From Rhodamnia argentea (Eukaryota > Streptophyta > Magnoliopsida > Myrtales > Myrtaceae): a stretch of DNA of 64,000 nucleotides. The stretch covers positions 30,937,903-31,001,902 of the forward strand of contig NC_063152.1 of the NCBI RefSeq assembly GCF_020921035.1, written 5' to 3'. This document shows positions 1 through 11,220 of the stretch, one piece after another. The notes beneath the pieces were generated by a model. The model was not told the DNA's origin. It worked only from the letters and a program-made list of their open reading frames with translations, and made no database searches. The translations under genes were made by a program, and so were the position numbers. Each line of letters opens with the position of its first letter. Position 1 is the first letter of the stretch.

Positions 1-24
1 GGTATGATGAAAACATTATCATCC

Positions 25-795
25 TTCAATAATAACCGGTTTAAGGACATCAGAAGTGCGAAAGTTTGTGTATGACGCTCACTTTGACGTCAAAATTTTT
101 TTTGAATCACTTAAGTGCCAATTTTTTTGAAAAAAGACTATTTGAGTGCCAATTCTAGCGAGGTCTGTCGAAAATCTTCCATGGCATTTTTATTTACTAA
201 TAACCTAATCTTACGTGGCTCGTTGAAGGATTCAATTAACAATAAAAAAAGCTTAAAGCTTAAAGCTTAAAAAAAACTAAAAAAATTCAAAAAAGAGAAA
301 GAAAATGCAAGGGTTGCAGCGGTGAGGGCTTGCATAGCCCTCGTGCCGCTGCCCCACCATTGCCGTGTTGGCGACCCTAGCGAGACTTTGCCTGCTGTCA
401 ACGAGGGTCGCCGACCCTCGGCAATGTTGGGGAGGCGGAGGCGAGGGTTGTACAAACCCATGCCACTGCTAGCCAAACCCTATTTTTTAAGCTTATCTTT
501 TAGTTTAATTTAATTTTTTTAAAAATAGTTTATTTTACGTTTAAAAGTCGACGTGGACTGTAAATATTTTTATAAAAATTGCCAAGTGGACTGAGTTTTT
601 AAAAAATTGCCACGTAATATTAAAAAATTAATAATAAATGCCACATATTGCTTTGAGCGAAATCTTCCCCCCTAGTAGATTATTTTTTTTTTTTTCAATT
701 TGACACTTAAGTGAGCCGATGAAAAATTTTGGCACCAAAGTGAATGTGGCACACAAATTTTGGCATTTTTAGTGTCCTTCTGCCAATAATAATCG
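25..795. mobile_element. Non-autonomous inverted-repeat element, family A, copy 1
   Basis: The first ~100 bases (about 31-130) reappear, inverted and diverged, at about 695-790. Both ends contain the order ttaaggacat / agaaggacac, then tttgtgt, then tcacttt, then cacttaagtg. The inside is AT-rich except for a GC-rich core at about 310-470, and it has no credible protein. This layout is that of a MITE-like or other non-autonomous DNA transposon. The target-site duplication is not clear, so the exact ends are approximate. A shorter relative lies at 32575-32872. The right end abuts the terpene synthase relic. Confidence 0.65.
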
Positions 796-796
796 G

Positions 797-1200
797 ATGA
801 TTTCAAGATCGACCCGCCACTTGGTGGGGAATGATGTCTAGATCAATGTTTAGATTTAATGACGCCGAGGTTGTTCGACATGCAGTTTGAGCAAAAGAGG
901 GGGCACGTGACATCTGCGGTGGAGCTGCTCGCAAAGGAACGCGGGGTCTCGGAGCAGGAAGCCAAAAGAGAACTGCGGAAACGAGTGGTTGATGCGTGGA
1001 AGGACATCAACGAGGCGTTTCTTCGTCCGACCGCTGTCGAACCGCCGATTCTGATGAGAATTCTCAACCTCTCGCGGGTGATTCATGTGTTGTACAGCGA
1101 TGGAGATAATTACACCCATTCCGGAACCTTGCTCAAAGATCACGTGACGTCTCTCCTCGTTTGCCCCTTGCCAGTGTCCGGTCTCGCGAGCGGAACATGA
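797..1200 (+). pseudogene. Terpene synthase C-terminal exon fragment
   Basis: The frame starting at 859 encodes about 100 residues typical of the last exon of plant terpene synthases. It has FEQKRGHVTSAVELL, then GVSEQEA, then DAWKDINEAFLRPTAV, then LNLSRVIHVLYSDGDNYTH and a TLLKDHVTSLL terminus. A short stretch at 797-840 (ISRSTRHLVGNDV) resembles the residues normally just before FEQKRGH, but it ends in TAG and is separated by about 40 bases of unrelated sequence. The catalytic DDxxD and NSE/DTE motifs lie in earlier exons, and I see none of these in the window. A full gene is about 550-600 aa, so this is a solitary 3' exon relic, possibly disrupted by the neighbouring inverted-repeat element. 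It could instead be the last exon of a gene starting beyond the left edge, but the TAG and the missing upstream exons argue against that. Confidence 0.75.
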
Positions 1201-1840
1201 GAAGGAACTCGCCAAGATCAAAGAACGTCGCCCACGTGCTGACTTCCTGATGATTCCAGCCGAAAAAAGATTCATGAGTGGTTGTTAATGGAATCTTATG
1301 TAATCCCTAGCCCATTTCAAAACTACTTCTTTTTACCTTTAATTTCACGGGATTATTCGTCTAAATCGAAAGACCCAATTCATTGGGATTTCCCTATTCG
1401 GCCAGGTCATTTCTAGGTCTATACTGTAAAATCGATTTTCGACAAGATGAAAAAGACATATATGGCCGGATCAATGATCATGCAACGTCGCTTTTCGTTA
1501 CGTAAAAATTTGAAATCATTGGCCAAAAATCGTTACGCAAAATCTTCTTTTCGCTAATCGTGGTTTTAAACTCTACTATTCCTCTCTTTTTTATTTTCCT
1601 CGGAAGTTGTTTGGTTACTAGGAAATACAAGCCACCAATAAGAATTCAGCCATGCCGACCTTGTATTCCAATTGTTTAATTTTTGTTTTATAGGTGCATC
1701 TAAAATCATTCTTGTTTGGAAAAAATCCAAATACAGTCCCGAAATGAAGTCTTTCTCCACACAGACCGAGTGGATATCGTCTTAAATAAGCACCTAAGTT
1801 CAGCTTTTCAAAGTGGCTTTGGGCCTCCAAAACCCTTAGG
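1201..1840. other. Intergenic, no gene seen
   Basis: AT-rich DNA. The open frames here are short, overlap on both strands and match no family I know. Confidence 0.6.
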
Positions 1841-1841
1841 A

Positions 1842-2620
1842 AAATGTTGGGGTGTTTGGCAAGCCCTTTCAAAGGGCATTAGGCTAAATGCCAGCTTTGG
1901 AAAGGCTGAAAGCCCAATGGGATAATGTTGAAGGCCCCATTAATGAAAAATAGTCGGATGCATATTTTGTCCTCAAAACCTTATTAAAAATCTAATTTCA
2001 CCCCTATTAAAAATTGAGACCCTAGATTATTGTTCACCTTCCTTTTCTTTTTTGTTAGAACTGTTCATTTTTCTTATTGAGCTAGGGTTGTCGGCTTGGG
2101 GCGACGAGGGGAAGGCGAGAGGCAGCCAAGGGCCGGCGACCCCTGGTGACGGTCGCCTTGGGATGAGCAACCCAAGAGGCAATGCTTGGGTCACGTAACC
2201 CAGGCAACTGTTGCTTGGGTCTCGCGATTGCCAATGACTGTCCTTAGGTCACGTGACGGGCCTCGTTGGCTAGGTTCGCGACCCTCGGCATTAAGGCCCG
2301 AGGTCGTATGACCCAAACGACCATCGTTGGGTAGGCAACCTTGGCCAACAACCACCAGCACTAGATCTGGCTCGCCGGCCTACAAAGGGTTTTATTTTTT
2401 TTCTCAATGAAAAAAAATAAAGAAAGAAAAAATAGAAAAAAGAAATATGCAGTCAAAAGGCCCTTTTTTTTTTTTTTTTTTTTGTTGCACGAAAGACTAC
2501 TTAGCTCAAAGTGCATTTCAAAGAATGTTTTACAAACATTATTTTCATTTTCCTAAAGTCAATTAGGCTAAAGATATTTGCATTTGCTCAAAGTCCATTT
2601 CTAGTTGCACCAAACACATC
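1842..2620. mobile_element. Probable inverted-repeat element, family B
   Basis: The left end (tgtttggcaagccctttc, near 1853) and the right end (reverse complement of about 2490-2615, beginning tgtttggtgcaacta) are diverged inverted repeats that share tgtttgg and a taggctaaa stretch. A GC-rich core at about 2090-2390 contains repeated words such as cttgggtcacgtaaccc. No coding potential is seen. A non-autonomous DNA element is the simplest reading; the boundaries are approximate. Confidence 0.45.
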
Positions 2621-2699
2621 TGGTAATCCATTCAATTTCAAATAAGAGCCTCGTGAGCACATGCATCTCACATATCATTTTCCAAGCTATGATCGGGGG

Positions 2700-3217
2700 C
2701 ATTTTCATCTAGAGATTTCTTTTCTTTTTCCTTTGTTCTTTCTTTCCTCCTTCCTCTGTTTAGCTTCTTCTTCCTTCTTCGTCCAACCGGCTTTTCGGTT
2801 TGTCTTGTTGTTTCTTGATTACGTTAGCATTTTCATGTCTCCGGTTATCAAAGAAAGCGTCCGTTCGGGTCTATATGATAAGTTCTTCCCCGAGGCGCGC
2901 GCATGACCTACTTACTTCGATTTTTTCTCAATCGCGTGAATGAGAAAATACATTGGGTTGCAGATCCTTGTAATGCCTACCTCGTCCTCGGCCTTATCAA
3001 GTGTCCTACCGGTAATTCATCGTGCCTTTTGGGAGTTGAACTGGGAGTCGGCTTGGCGATCGCGGATGCGGAAGCAAAGGCACTTGGACGAGCTTGTCGC
3101 CGAAGTGAGTCAAGCGAGGAAGGACAACAACTAGATCATCACGAGCATCACCATCACCGCCCACCACTTGCTAGGCATAGAGGCCGAGAACTCGATCCTC
3201 GGAGCTTGGGATCTTGA
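2700..3217 (+). pseudogene. Group S1 bZIP transcription factor pseudogene (bZIP11/ATB2 type)
   Basis: The frame at 2970-3134 gives MPTSSSALSSV and then a degenerate basic region, NWESAWRSRMRKQRHLDE, where the family has NRESARRSRMRKQKHLDD. The first leucine-zipper heptads follow (LVAEVSQARKDNN). The next codon is TAG at the position where the family has Gln, and the same frame then continues ITSITITAHHLLGIEAENS to a second TAG near 3217. Changes such as Arg to Trp in the DNA-contact segment and Leu to Ala in the zipper also point to loss of function. A pyrimidine-rich leader and an uORF relic lie upstream, as in the parent genes. Group S1 genes have no introns in their coding region, so a segmental or a retro-copied origin cannot be told apart. 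Confidence 0.75.
2834..2938 (+). promoter_or_regulatory. Relic of the sucrose-control uORF of an S1 bZIP
   Basis: ATG at 2834 opens MSPVIKESVRSG, close to the start of the conserved S1-bZIP uORF peptide (MSPVI...L.SG). A one-base frame change then moves the similarity into the frame reading MISSSPRRAHDLLTSIFSQS, which matches the family pattern MI(N/S)SSLRRR(T)HL.QSFS. The conserved Trp/Tyr-rich end is lost. In living genes this peptide stalls ribosomes when sucrose is high and represses the main ORF. Here it is broken together with its main ORF. Confidence 0.65.
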
Positions 3218-6200
3218 GCTGAGCTAGAGACCGCCCTCAACGACGGACATATTTTTTTTCTTAAGAAGAAGATGAATGGGAGAGTTTTCAGAAGGAAGAA
3301 GGGAGAAGAAGATGAAGAGAGAAAGAAGAAAGAAAAAAGAAGTTTTGGTTGAAAACACCCTTGATTATGGTTTGGAAATTGGGCCAATTGGCATGAGAGA
3401 TGCACATGCTCGCTAGGCCATTATTCGAGACTAAGTTGATTACTTCATACTTTTGTTTGAAATAAAATGCGCTTCGGACCCTCTATTGAGAAAATGATCT
3501 TAGTTTAAGTTCTTATTTGAAACTTTTCCTTCTTTTGGATTATTGACTTCGGCTACGTTTTCATATGTCCAAGTCTGTGGTGGTGCCAACTTTCTGTAAG
3601 AGACAATACTTGCGTCTCTCAAATTTAAAAAAAAAGAAAAAAAAAAAAAGGTCTGTTCAGTGAGCTTTAATATAACAAAGTTTGCCACATTGATATTTAA
3701 TATAAATGTGAATTTCGGATTTGAAGGGACACAATGTGGTTATAGCTATCATTTTTACACAAGAAAAAATCAGCGTGCCCTTTTGTGGCTCTAATACGAT
3801 AAAGATAAACAAAAGGATTGGATGACCAAGGGCACTAACTTCATTGATACTTTGTACATCATCATCTATAATCATGGTGAAATCTAAACATAAAGATTAT
3901 GATTTCATCTACATGGAAAATGAATAAAAACAAATCAGGGAAATATCTGTAAATGATCGGCTCGAGCCATATTGATATTTTGTTCGAATGTACTGTTATT
4001 CGGACATGAAGAGGTATGTCCGAACTATCCGTTATTGGACATGAAGAGTTGTGTTCGGATATAGTTATTTTTGGAATGAAGGGTTGTCTTCTCTTCGATT
4101 TTGTGTGCGTATATAAGTTGAATTTCTAATAATGAACAGAATGGTATCGTGTCTAATTATGAACATAATAGTAATTTCAACTTCCGGAACTTTCATTTTC
4201 GTTTTTTCTAAAAGAAACACAGCCTTCTTCTACAATTGTTTTCCTTGAAAGATCCTAGAGAAATATCAGAATTGCTATTTCTTGTTCTTATCGAGACTTT
4301 GTTGTATCCTGAAAGATATTTGAGGAAAGCCATTAACAATATTGTGAGGCAAATATATCCTCAAAGAGAGTGTTATCACGCCTCAAAGTCTGATTCTATT
4401 TCATTTAATTTTGGAAGATATTTTTCAATAGTTGGCATCTACCCGAACACATCAACCATCTTTTTGCCTAAGGCTCCAAGCACATCATGTCGTAAGTTTG
4501 ATTTTGGGGAAGAAGATGAAATGTTGATGCTAAGGAAGAGCTTTATTTGAAGCCTCTTTTTTCTTCCTTTCTTTTTTTCTAACTAGATGGATACAAAAAA
4601 GGACTTGCTGAGTCATCATTTTACGGATCCAACTCAGCATATAATATTTCACGTCATCAAATGATATTTCATTTGTCATCCTCTGTCCCGGATTCCATCG
4701 TCATGGCCATCCGGTTTGATCACACAAAATGACTATATTGAACATCCGACATTAGTTTAAGGATTGCATTGAACAAATTAAATGTCCAAAAATGATATTG
4801 TGCATTGAGCCAGAATTTAGGGATTTATTAGTGTCGTTATTCTCTAAACTAAATGTTCACATGCAAATAGACAATTCCAATGTTGTAATTGACCTTATCT
4901 TGTTGGCGAGCTAAATACCGGCCGATATGTGAAGGTTGGGTTTTACTTGGATTAGTATCACGAGAGTATTTTTTTTTTTTTTGGACAGAAGTTTCACGAG
5001 AGTTTGCCATGTCCAAAAGTATGGAATTCTTAATTGCTATAGTCCAAATGTATGAGGCCCATAGTATCATTTGCTAATAAAAATAAAGTTTTCCTTCTTA
5101 ATGCCTAGATTATGATAAACTGGTAATTAGCATCCTTCCAACGCGATAAAATCACTTAAAATGGTCGACCGTTAAATCTTTCAACTTTGTACAACCTTCA
5201 TTAATTTTATCCCTCTTAATACCTAGTTACTTTATCTATTTATTGGTTTTTAGGGGGGAAATTTTACTGAGATAATTATAGGATTTAACTAAATTGGGGA
5301 GGCAAAGAACTGTGAACATCACTAACAACTAGCAAAGTAGCCAACAATGACATGTTTTGAGCTTGAGCCCGAAAGGATGATAAAAAAAGAGTAAACGATG
5401 ATCTTTCTTCTATTTTTGGAAACTTTCATTTATTGTAGACTATTTGGAGGAACTTTTGCTTTGAATTCTTTTCACTTTTTAACGTTTATTTTGATTGAAC
5501 TTTTTTGGACATTTGAGGTCGATTTTCATATTATATTAAGCACAAGATAATGTTTTCAATTGGCGGGAAAACATACAGTGCTTTAGAAAACGGGATGAAA
5601 ACCTGAGACAGCCCACTACTTCATGGGCTTAGGCCAGACTCTTCAGCCTGTTCAAGGGCCAGCCCTTCTAAATTTTAAATTCTAACATTCTCTCTATTTT
5701 GTTTCATTGGAAGTTTTGTTGGTTCCTAGGTAATACCACCCACCATTAGGAACTCAACCATGGCGACCTTGAATTATACTGATTTGATTTTGTTTTATGG
5801 ACAGATCCAAAATCATTCTTGTCTTTTTTTTTTACCATTTGGGCCTACTCATAATCATTCTTGTTCAACGCATTATAGAGAAAACCGATCTAAGTCTATG
5901 CCACAAACTTTGGTACCTTAGCACAAGACTTTTGTAGGAAAAACAAAGTTGAGAAAAGAATCTCCTAAGTGAATTTTTGCTGCCCTTGTCGGACATGGTC
6001 CTATGTTAAAGCAGGCTGCAATCTCAACTCGACGGACCACACCTAACACCCCTTCTCTTGTGAATAGAGCGGGTAGCGGGGATCGAGCCCACATTGTTAG
6101 CTTGGAAGGTCAAGGGTCATGGTTGACGTTGAGAAATATGTTGTGGAGGTTTCTTGGCCAGGGCTACCTGTAGTTATAAAAACTGCCGATCCATAAGCGA

Positions 6201-6905
6201 CATCGCGTGCGGTACGTGTTCGATTCAATTATAGGCATTCTTTTTAGAATGTGATGTTATATGTATAAGTCTGCATGTATAACACTCTTATTATTTAAAA
6301 TATAGTGGAAACTCGATACCTTCGTATTTATCAAGAGAGAGCCCAAGTTTGAACCCTTTTTTTTTTTTATAGTTCTAACATTTCTTTACATAATAAACGA
6401 GGTTGGCGAAATTATAATTTATTTCCATTAACGTAAAGGGGAAAAGAAAAAGGAGAAAAGAAAATAGCTGATAACAAAGGACATATGGCGAATTCGAATA
6501 TCCCCCTTTCTCTCTTGATATATCGTAGTAAGGTAGTTTTAAAGACAGTCAAACGCTCATGGGCCAAATTTCTTAAAAAACTCTAAACTTAAAGTTTAGC
6601 CTCAAATCAACCTCAAACTTTTTTTTGTTTAAAAAAAGAAAACCCCAAATGTTCACTCTAATATCAAATATGCCCCCATTAACACTTCATCCAAAAATCA
6701 CTTGTTAAGTCTTCGACGTGGCCATTTCATGTCGGCATTCCAAGTTCAAGATGCCACGATCTCAATTTTGCACCTGCCCAAGCTATTATTGTTTGCATCT
6801 CGTCCTATTACACGCAACAATATGCCCTTCAATCTAGTCTTAAGAAAGCAGTTATCTAAGCCTATGACATGCCTACATCCCGCTAAGAACCCTCTTTTCA
6901 CCCGA
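3218..6905. other. Long intergenic stretch, no gene supported
   Basis: AT-rich DNA with poly(T)/poly(A) runs. An open frame at 4236-4550 has no ATG at its start and no recognisable domain. The segment at about 5590-6130 has short phrases of dispersed-repeat character but no clear ends. I see no tRNA, no rRNA and no complete transposon gene. Confidence 0.5.
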
Positions 6906-6908
6906 ATT

Positions 6909-7521
6909 AGGGTGCATATGAAAACACTTCTCCATGAGAAATCAACTTCTGATCATAAGTTGATTTTTCTACTTCTCCTCAAAAGTAGGAGTTGATTTTT
7001 TTACTTCTACTCTAGATTGATTTCTAATTGGAAAATTTTGTTTGATAACGGTTGAAAATTTCTACTTTTGAAACATTATTAACAAAATCTTTGGCGGCGA
7101 TGGTCGATGGTGGCGGTGGTCGGCGGCTGCGGCGATGGTCGCGGTGGGCGGCGGTGGCGGCGGTGGTCGGTGGCGGTCGGCAGCGGTCGGCAGCGGTCGG
7201 CGGCAATCGGGCGGGGTCGGCGGCGGCCGGAGGCGGTGTTCGGAGGTCGGCGGTTACAACAACGGTGGTCGACGGAGGCAAGTGTGGTGCAAGAAGTCAT
7301 TCGGGAGTCGAGAAGTTAAAATTTTTTACTTCTCAAAATTGGCCAAAAATCCTATCAGAAGTGAAAAATCTTGTTAGAAATGAAAAATCCTACCATAAGT
7401 CAATTTTTTTACCAAACGGATTTCTACTTCGATTAGGTTTTTATCAAATACATCTCTACGCCATATGGGCTTCTGACGGAGAAATGGAATTTCTGAAGTG
7501 TTACCATGCACGCCCTTAGCG
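6909..7521. mobile_element. Inverted-repeat element, family C, copy 1
   Basis: The left end tagggtgcatatgaaaacac and the right end (reverse complement starting taagggcgtgcatggtaaca) form inverted repeats that extend inward for about 100-150 bases through caaaagta / agttgatttttctactt phrases. The centre, about 7090-7300, is a GC-rich run of ggcggcggt-like units that produces spurious long ORFs on both strands. A second copy lies inverted at about 55993-56482 and a third, more diverged one at about 38353-38600. Confidence 0.7.
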
Positions 7522-9683
7522 ACTTCCCGAATATCACATGCAGCTTTGAAGTCCACTACTTAGTCAGGTCATCATTCTTCATTTAGAGTTCGATGAAGAC
7601 TATTTCTCTAATTTTTCTAATCTGGATCGCTTCCTCACCGAGCGGACTAAGTGTGAGCCTATGCGAGAGTGCGAGATAGGAAAAAATCAAGCGCTTTGGA
7701 GTCCATCACTCGGTCCAATCACCGAGGAACTCCTCATGTTCGAAATCACTTCCTTCGAGTGAAGTGAGTCGAGAGGCTAACACACGGAGAGTGGCTAATG
7801 TGCGGAGAATGGAGAAGCTTGTTAGCTCCGGCTTCGCGTTGTCAAGAGCGAAATTGATATATAGATGGAACGATCGAGTGTTCTCTCTCTTTGACCGCGC
7901 ATTAAAGAAGCGAAGAAGCAAGCCCTAATTGCTTCTAGCTTCTCCCAATCTTCGAAACAAGGAACGCCGATATTTTTGTGGAGCTATTCCACGTCGGCTC
8001 AATGACATGAATTTAGTGCTATCGTGGAATTGCTATGTTAGAAGACTTAACGGTGGCTTCTGGACGAAGGATCAGCGGGCTGCGGGAGGGCATATCTGGG
8101 ATTAAATCTAAAACTTGGAGTATTTAGGGAATCAAGCCAATGCCGGCTGATGGCTTCTTATTCTCTCATTTTTTGGACAAACGAGGAAAAAAACAGGGTC
8201 GGAACTGCTCACAATAGTCTCTCGGACATGAACTGGTGATGCGCGCGTGCCGTCTGCGTGAGGAAGAGAGAGAGAGAGAGAGGGGATGCCCAATGACAAG
8301 GTAAGGAATGATTCTTTTATCATGGCGTCATCGAGATTGTAGCCCTACGTCATCGGAGGTGATGAAGTTTGCAGTAATGGCCCCCACAAGAAACGCGGCC
8401 GCCGCTCATATTAATTTTTGCCCCATCTGACATCAGCCCCCGTATTAATCCCCGTTTTCATCAATTGCGTCCCTAAATTGACCTCATTGGTCCCAATTTT
8501 TCACTTTTTATTTTCAGATCATTGAAAAATATTCTCAGGGTGGGGCAGAAGATTCCTCGACATGCCCCTCCACTTGGAAAGCATCCCCCAATCCAAAAAA
8601 ATAATAAGATAATGTACAATATCAGCCGTCTGTTTCGATCGATCTTATACATATGTCTTTTCAACGTGGTACATTACAAATTGGCCCTGATTTTGGTAGC
8701 CTTGCCAAGATCTAGCAAACATCGCATGTTCACTTCTGGGACGATGCCTCAATTTACTCTCTCTCTCTCTTCTTTTCTTTTCTTTTCTTTTCCAAAATTG
8801 GTAATCACGAGAGATTAGCTAATAAAAATAAATTCGGTCACTCGTCTTTTTCATCGACCCAATATAGGCATGATCATTTACTCGATGCTGCTTTGTTTCA
8901 TTCTTTCAGTAAATACGGTCCGGGATCTGAAAATTTCCGCATTCATTAGGATCGAGTCTCGGGGGCTCTGGCTTCCAAAGGCACGCGAAAGACGAAGGAA
9001 ACCCATTTATTGGGCAAGTCAAGCAACGAGAACGTCCCTTTTCGGGTGCGCTTTGGTTGGTGAACGAGAGAAGTCGTCCCTGGGAAACATCCATCGGCAA
9101 AAAGGCGGGTCAAAGATCATCAAGCGGATTGTCTATCTCCGCAAGTAATAATAATGCGAGATTGAAAGTGATATAGCAAGAAATTCCTAATCCTAGTCAA
9201 GTTCGAGAAGATACCGAAACGATAATAATATCTTAAGCCACTGATTATCGTTGATTTTTTGTTTAACAAAAAAGGAAAGAGAGTACGTGACGATTTGCAT
9301 ACCAATTTGTTTTTTTTTTTCTCCCCTTCTCTCCCATAGACGTTCGAATTAAAAGAATTAATTAAAGAAATTAATATCCTGTTTAACCCACCGAAGCAAA
9401 TAAACAGTAAACGCCCTCCCAAAGTCAGAATCTCCAATGAATAGCCACACAACACAAGTTCAGAATCTCGTTAGCCTTTCAATCTCCTCCATCGCAACCC
9501 CAACACAAAACAACGATTTGATTCACCTAATTCTTGTGAGACCAAAAAAAAATTAGAAAATTAAATCCCCTCGATCGCCCCCCAAAAAAAAAGATAAGAT
9601 AAAAACACCTTTTGGGTTCCTGCGAATCCAAGTCTTTAATCCAGAAAAGATTTTTTTTGGGTGGCCGAACATCATCGTAAACC
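7522..9683. other. Intergenic; upstream region of the metalloproteinase gene
   Basis: No gene is supported. It contains a (GA)n microsatellite at about 8264-8282 and a (tttct)-rich tract at about 8759-8792. The last few hundred bases are AT-rich, as expected for promoter and 5' leader of the gene starting at 9684, but I see no decisive TATA element. Confidence 0.5.
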
Positions 9684-10760
9684 ATGCCGGCATGGTGGCT
9701 CTTCTTGTCGGTCCTCCTCCTTTGTCGGCCGTGCTTTTCCGCCAGGAGTGCACCGGGCTCCGTAACTGTAATAACCGTCGACGCCAGCAACGCCACGTGG
9801 CGGGACTTCTCGAGGTTCCTCGACGCCGGCAAGGGGAGCCACGTGCACGGCATGTCGGATCTCAAGAGGTACTTCAACCGATTCGGCTACCTGCCCGTGC
9901 CCAACTCCAACTTCACGGACGTGTTCGATAACGACTTCGAGTCCGCGATCGTCGCGTACCAGACCAACCTCGGCCTCGCGGTCACCGGCCAACTCGACTC
10001 CGAGACCATATCGGCCGTCATGTCGCCTCGGTGCGGGGTTCGGGACACCGACCCCTCCGGCGCCGGAGAAGGCGCGCGGTCGCTGCGGCGCTACGCGTAC
10101 TTCGCCGGGAGGCCGCGGTGGGACCGGCCGGCGCCGGCGACGCTCAGCTATGCGCTCTCGCCGGAGTACACGGTCGGGTACCTGAGCCCAGAGGACGTGA
10201 GGGCGGTGTTCCGGCGCTCGTTCGCGCGGTGGTCGGCGGTGATCCCGGTGAACTTCGTCGAGGCGGAGGTATATGGGGAGGCGGACATCAGGATCGGGTT
10301 CTACCGGGGGGACCACGGGGACGGGGAGCCGTTCGACGGGGTGCTCGGGGTGCTGGCGCACGCGTTCTCGCCGGAGGACGGGAGGGTCCACTTCGACGCG
10401 GCGGAGAGGTGGGCGGTGGATTTCAAGGCAGAGAGGGCGAAGGCGGCGGTCGATCTGGAGTCAGTGGCGACGCACGAGATCGGGCACGCGCTGGGGCTGG
10501 CGCACAGCTCGGTCAGGGAGGCGGTGATGTACCCGAGCCTGAAGCCGAGGACGAGGAAGGTGGAGCTGAGGATCGACGACGTGGAGGGGGTTCAGGCGCT
10601 GTACGGGTCGAACCCGAATTTCAGGCTGAGCTCGTTGTTGGAGTCGGAGAGCTCCAAGAACGGGGGCGTTGGTGGCGGCCGAGGACTGGAGTGGAGGTGG
10701 TTTGCGTGGTCCACTTGGTTAGTGGCTCTGGTGGATTTGATGTTGCCTTGGTGGTTGTGA
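9684..10760 (+). CDS. Plant matrix metalloproteinase (matrixin, M10A), GPI-anchored type
   Basis: Intronless, 358 aa, a usual length for plant MMPs. Residues 1-20 form a signal peptide (AWWLFLSVLLL). A peptidoglycan-binding-like prodomain follows, with KRYFNRFGYLPV and the cysteine switch PRCGVRD; most relatives have PRCGVPD/N. The zinc-dependent catalytic domain has HEIGHALGLAHS (three zinc His and the catalytic Glu) and a Met-turn VMYP. The C-terminal hydrophobic segment (FAWSTWLVALVDLMLPWWL) after a Ser/Gly-rich linker looks like a GPI-attachment signal, so an apoplastic plasma-membrane protease is likely. Family members act in extracellular protein turnover, growth and defence. The ORF is strikingly GC-rich against its flanks, which creates long shadow ORFs on both strands. 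It converges on the PPR gene. Confidence 0.95.
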   Translation: MPAWWLFLSVLLLCRPCFSARSAPGSVTVITVDASNATWRDFSRFLDAGKGSHVHGMSDLKRYFNRFGYLPVPNSNFTDVFDNDFESAIVAYQTNLGLAVTGQLDSETISAVMSPRCGVRDTDPSGAGEGARSLRRYAYFAGRPRWDRPAPATLSYALSPEYTVGYLSPEDVRAVFRRSFARWSAVIPVNFVEAEVYGEADIRIGFYRGDHGDGEPFDGVLGVLAHAFSPEDGRVHFDAAERWAVDFKAERAKAAVDLESVATHEIGHALGLAHSSVREAVMYPSLKPRTRKVELRIDDVEGVQALYGSNPNFRLSSLLESESSKNGGVGGGRGLEWRWFAWSTWLVALVDLMLPWWL

Positions 10761-11220
10761 GCATGACTGATGACATAGCCTTAGGTTAAATTTTTCCTTT
10801 TGGGTTTAAACTTTAAAGAGAAACGCCAGCAATTGTACATACTGTTCAACTTTACTGATACTCACAGTTCAGCCAGAAAGAACTTCATTGGCACACGTCG
10901 ATTCACAAAAGAAAAGGGCGTGACAGAAATTCTCTCTCATTGGTATTCTAAATAGCGGGTTTTTGTTCTTCGGTAGTTGATGTTTTCTGTTTCGTTCAGG
11001 TGGTTCTATGCAAACTTCAGCACGAACTTGGCATAGTAGCTGATCTAAAAGTTCTTGTTCATTGAAAAAAATCAGATTTTTCTATGAATTGATTGGGCTT
11101 GGACGGAGTTGGGCAGACTAAAGAAAGAATTTGCTTATTCAGATCTGCCCCCATTGCCCTTCGCGGATCGCCAGCCCATGATCGCCTCTGGTTTCGCCTG
11201 CACCATCTGCGAGTCTTTGC
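10761..11220. other. Convergent 3' intergenic region
   Basis: About 460 bases between the stop codons of the metalloproteinase (+) and PPR (-) genes. They must hold both 3' UTRs; no other feature is seen. Confidence 0.6.

Noticed and set aside
4236-4550. 104-codon open frame
   Set aside because: It begins at TTG, has no ATG near the start, no recognised motif and no splice-supported neighbours.
7052-7519. 155-codon ORF with poly-Gly/Arg content
   Set aside because: It is made of the GC-rich core of a family C inverted-repeat element; no domain and ORFs appear on both strands.
9672-10391. Long minus-strand ORF of 239 codons
   Set aside because: It is antisense to the metalloproteinase; its Pro/Arg/Val-rich composition is the shadow of GC-rich codons in the true frame.
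10031-10789. 252-codon plus-strand ORF in a second frame of the metalloproteinase
   Set aside because: Gly/Arg/Ala-rich out-of-frame shadow; the first frame carries the signal peptide, cysteine switch and zinc site.
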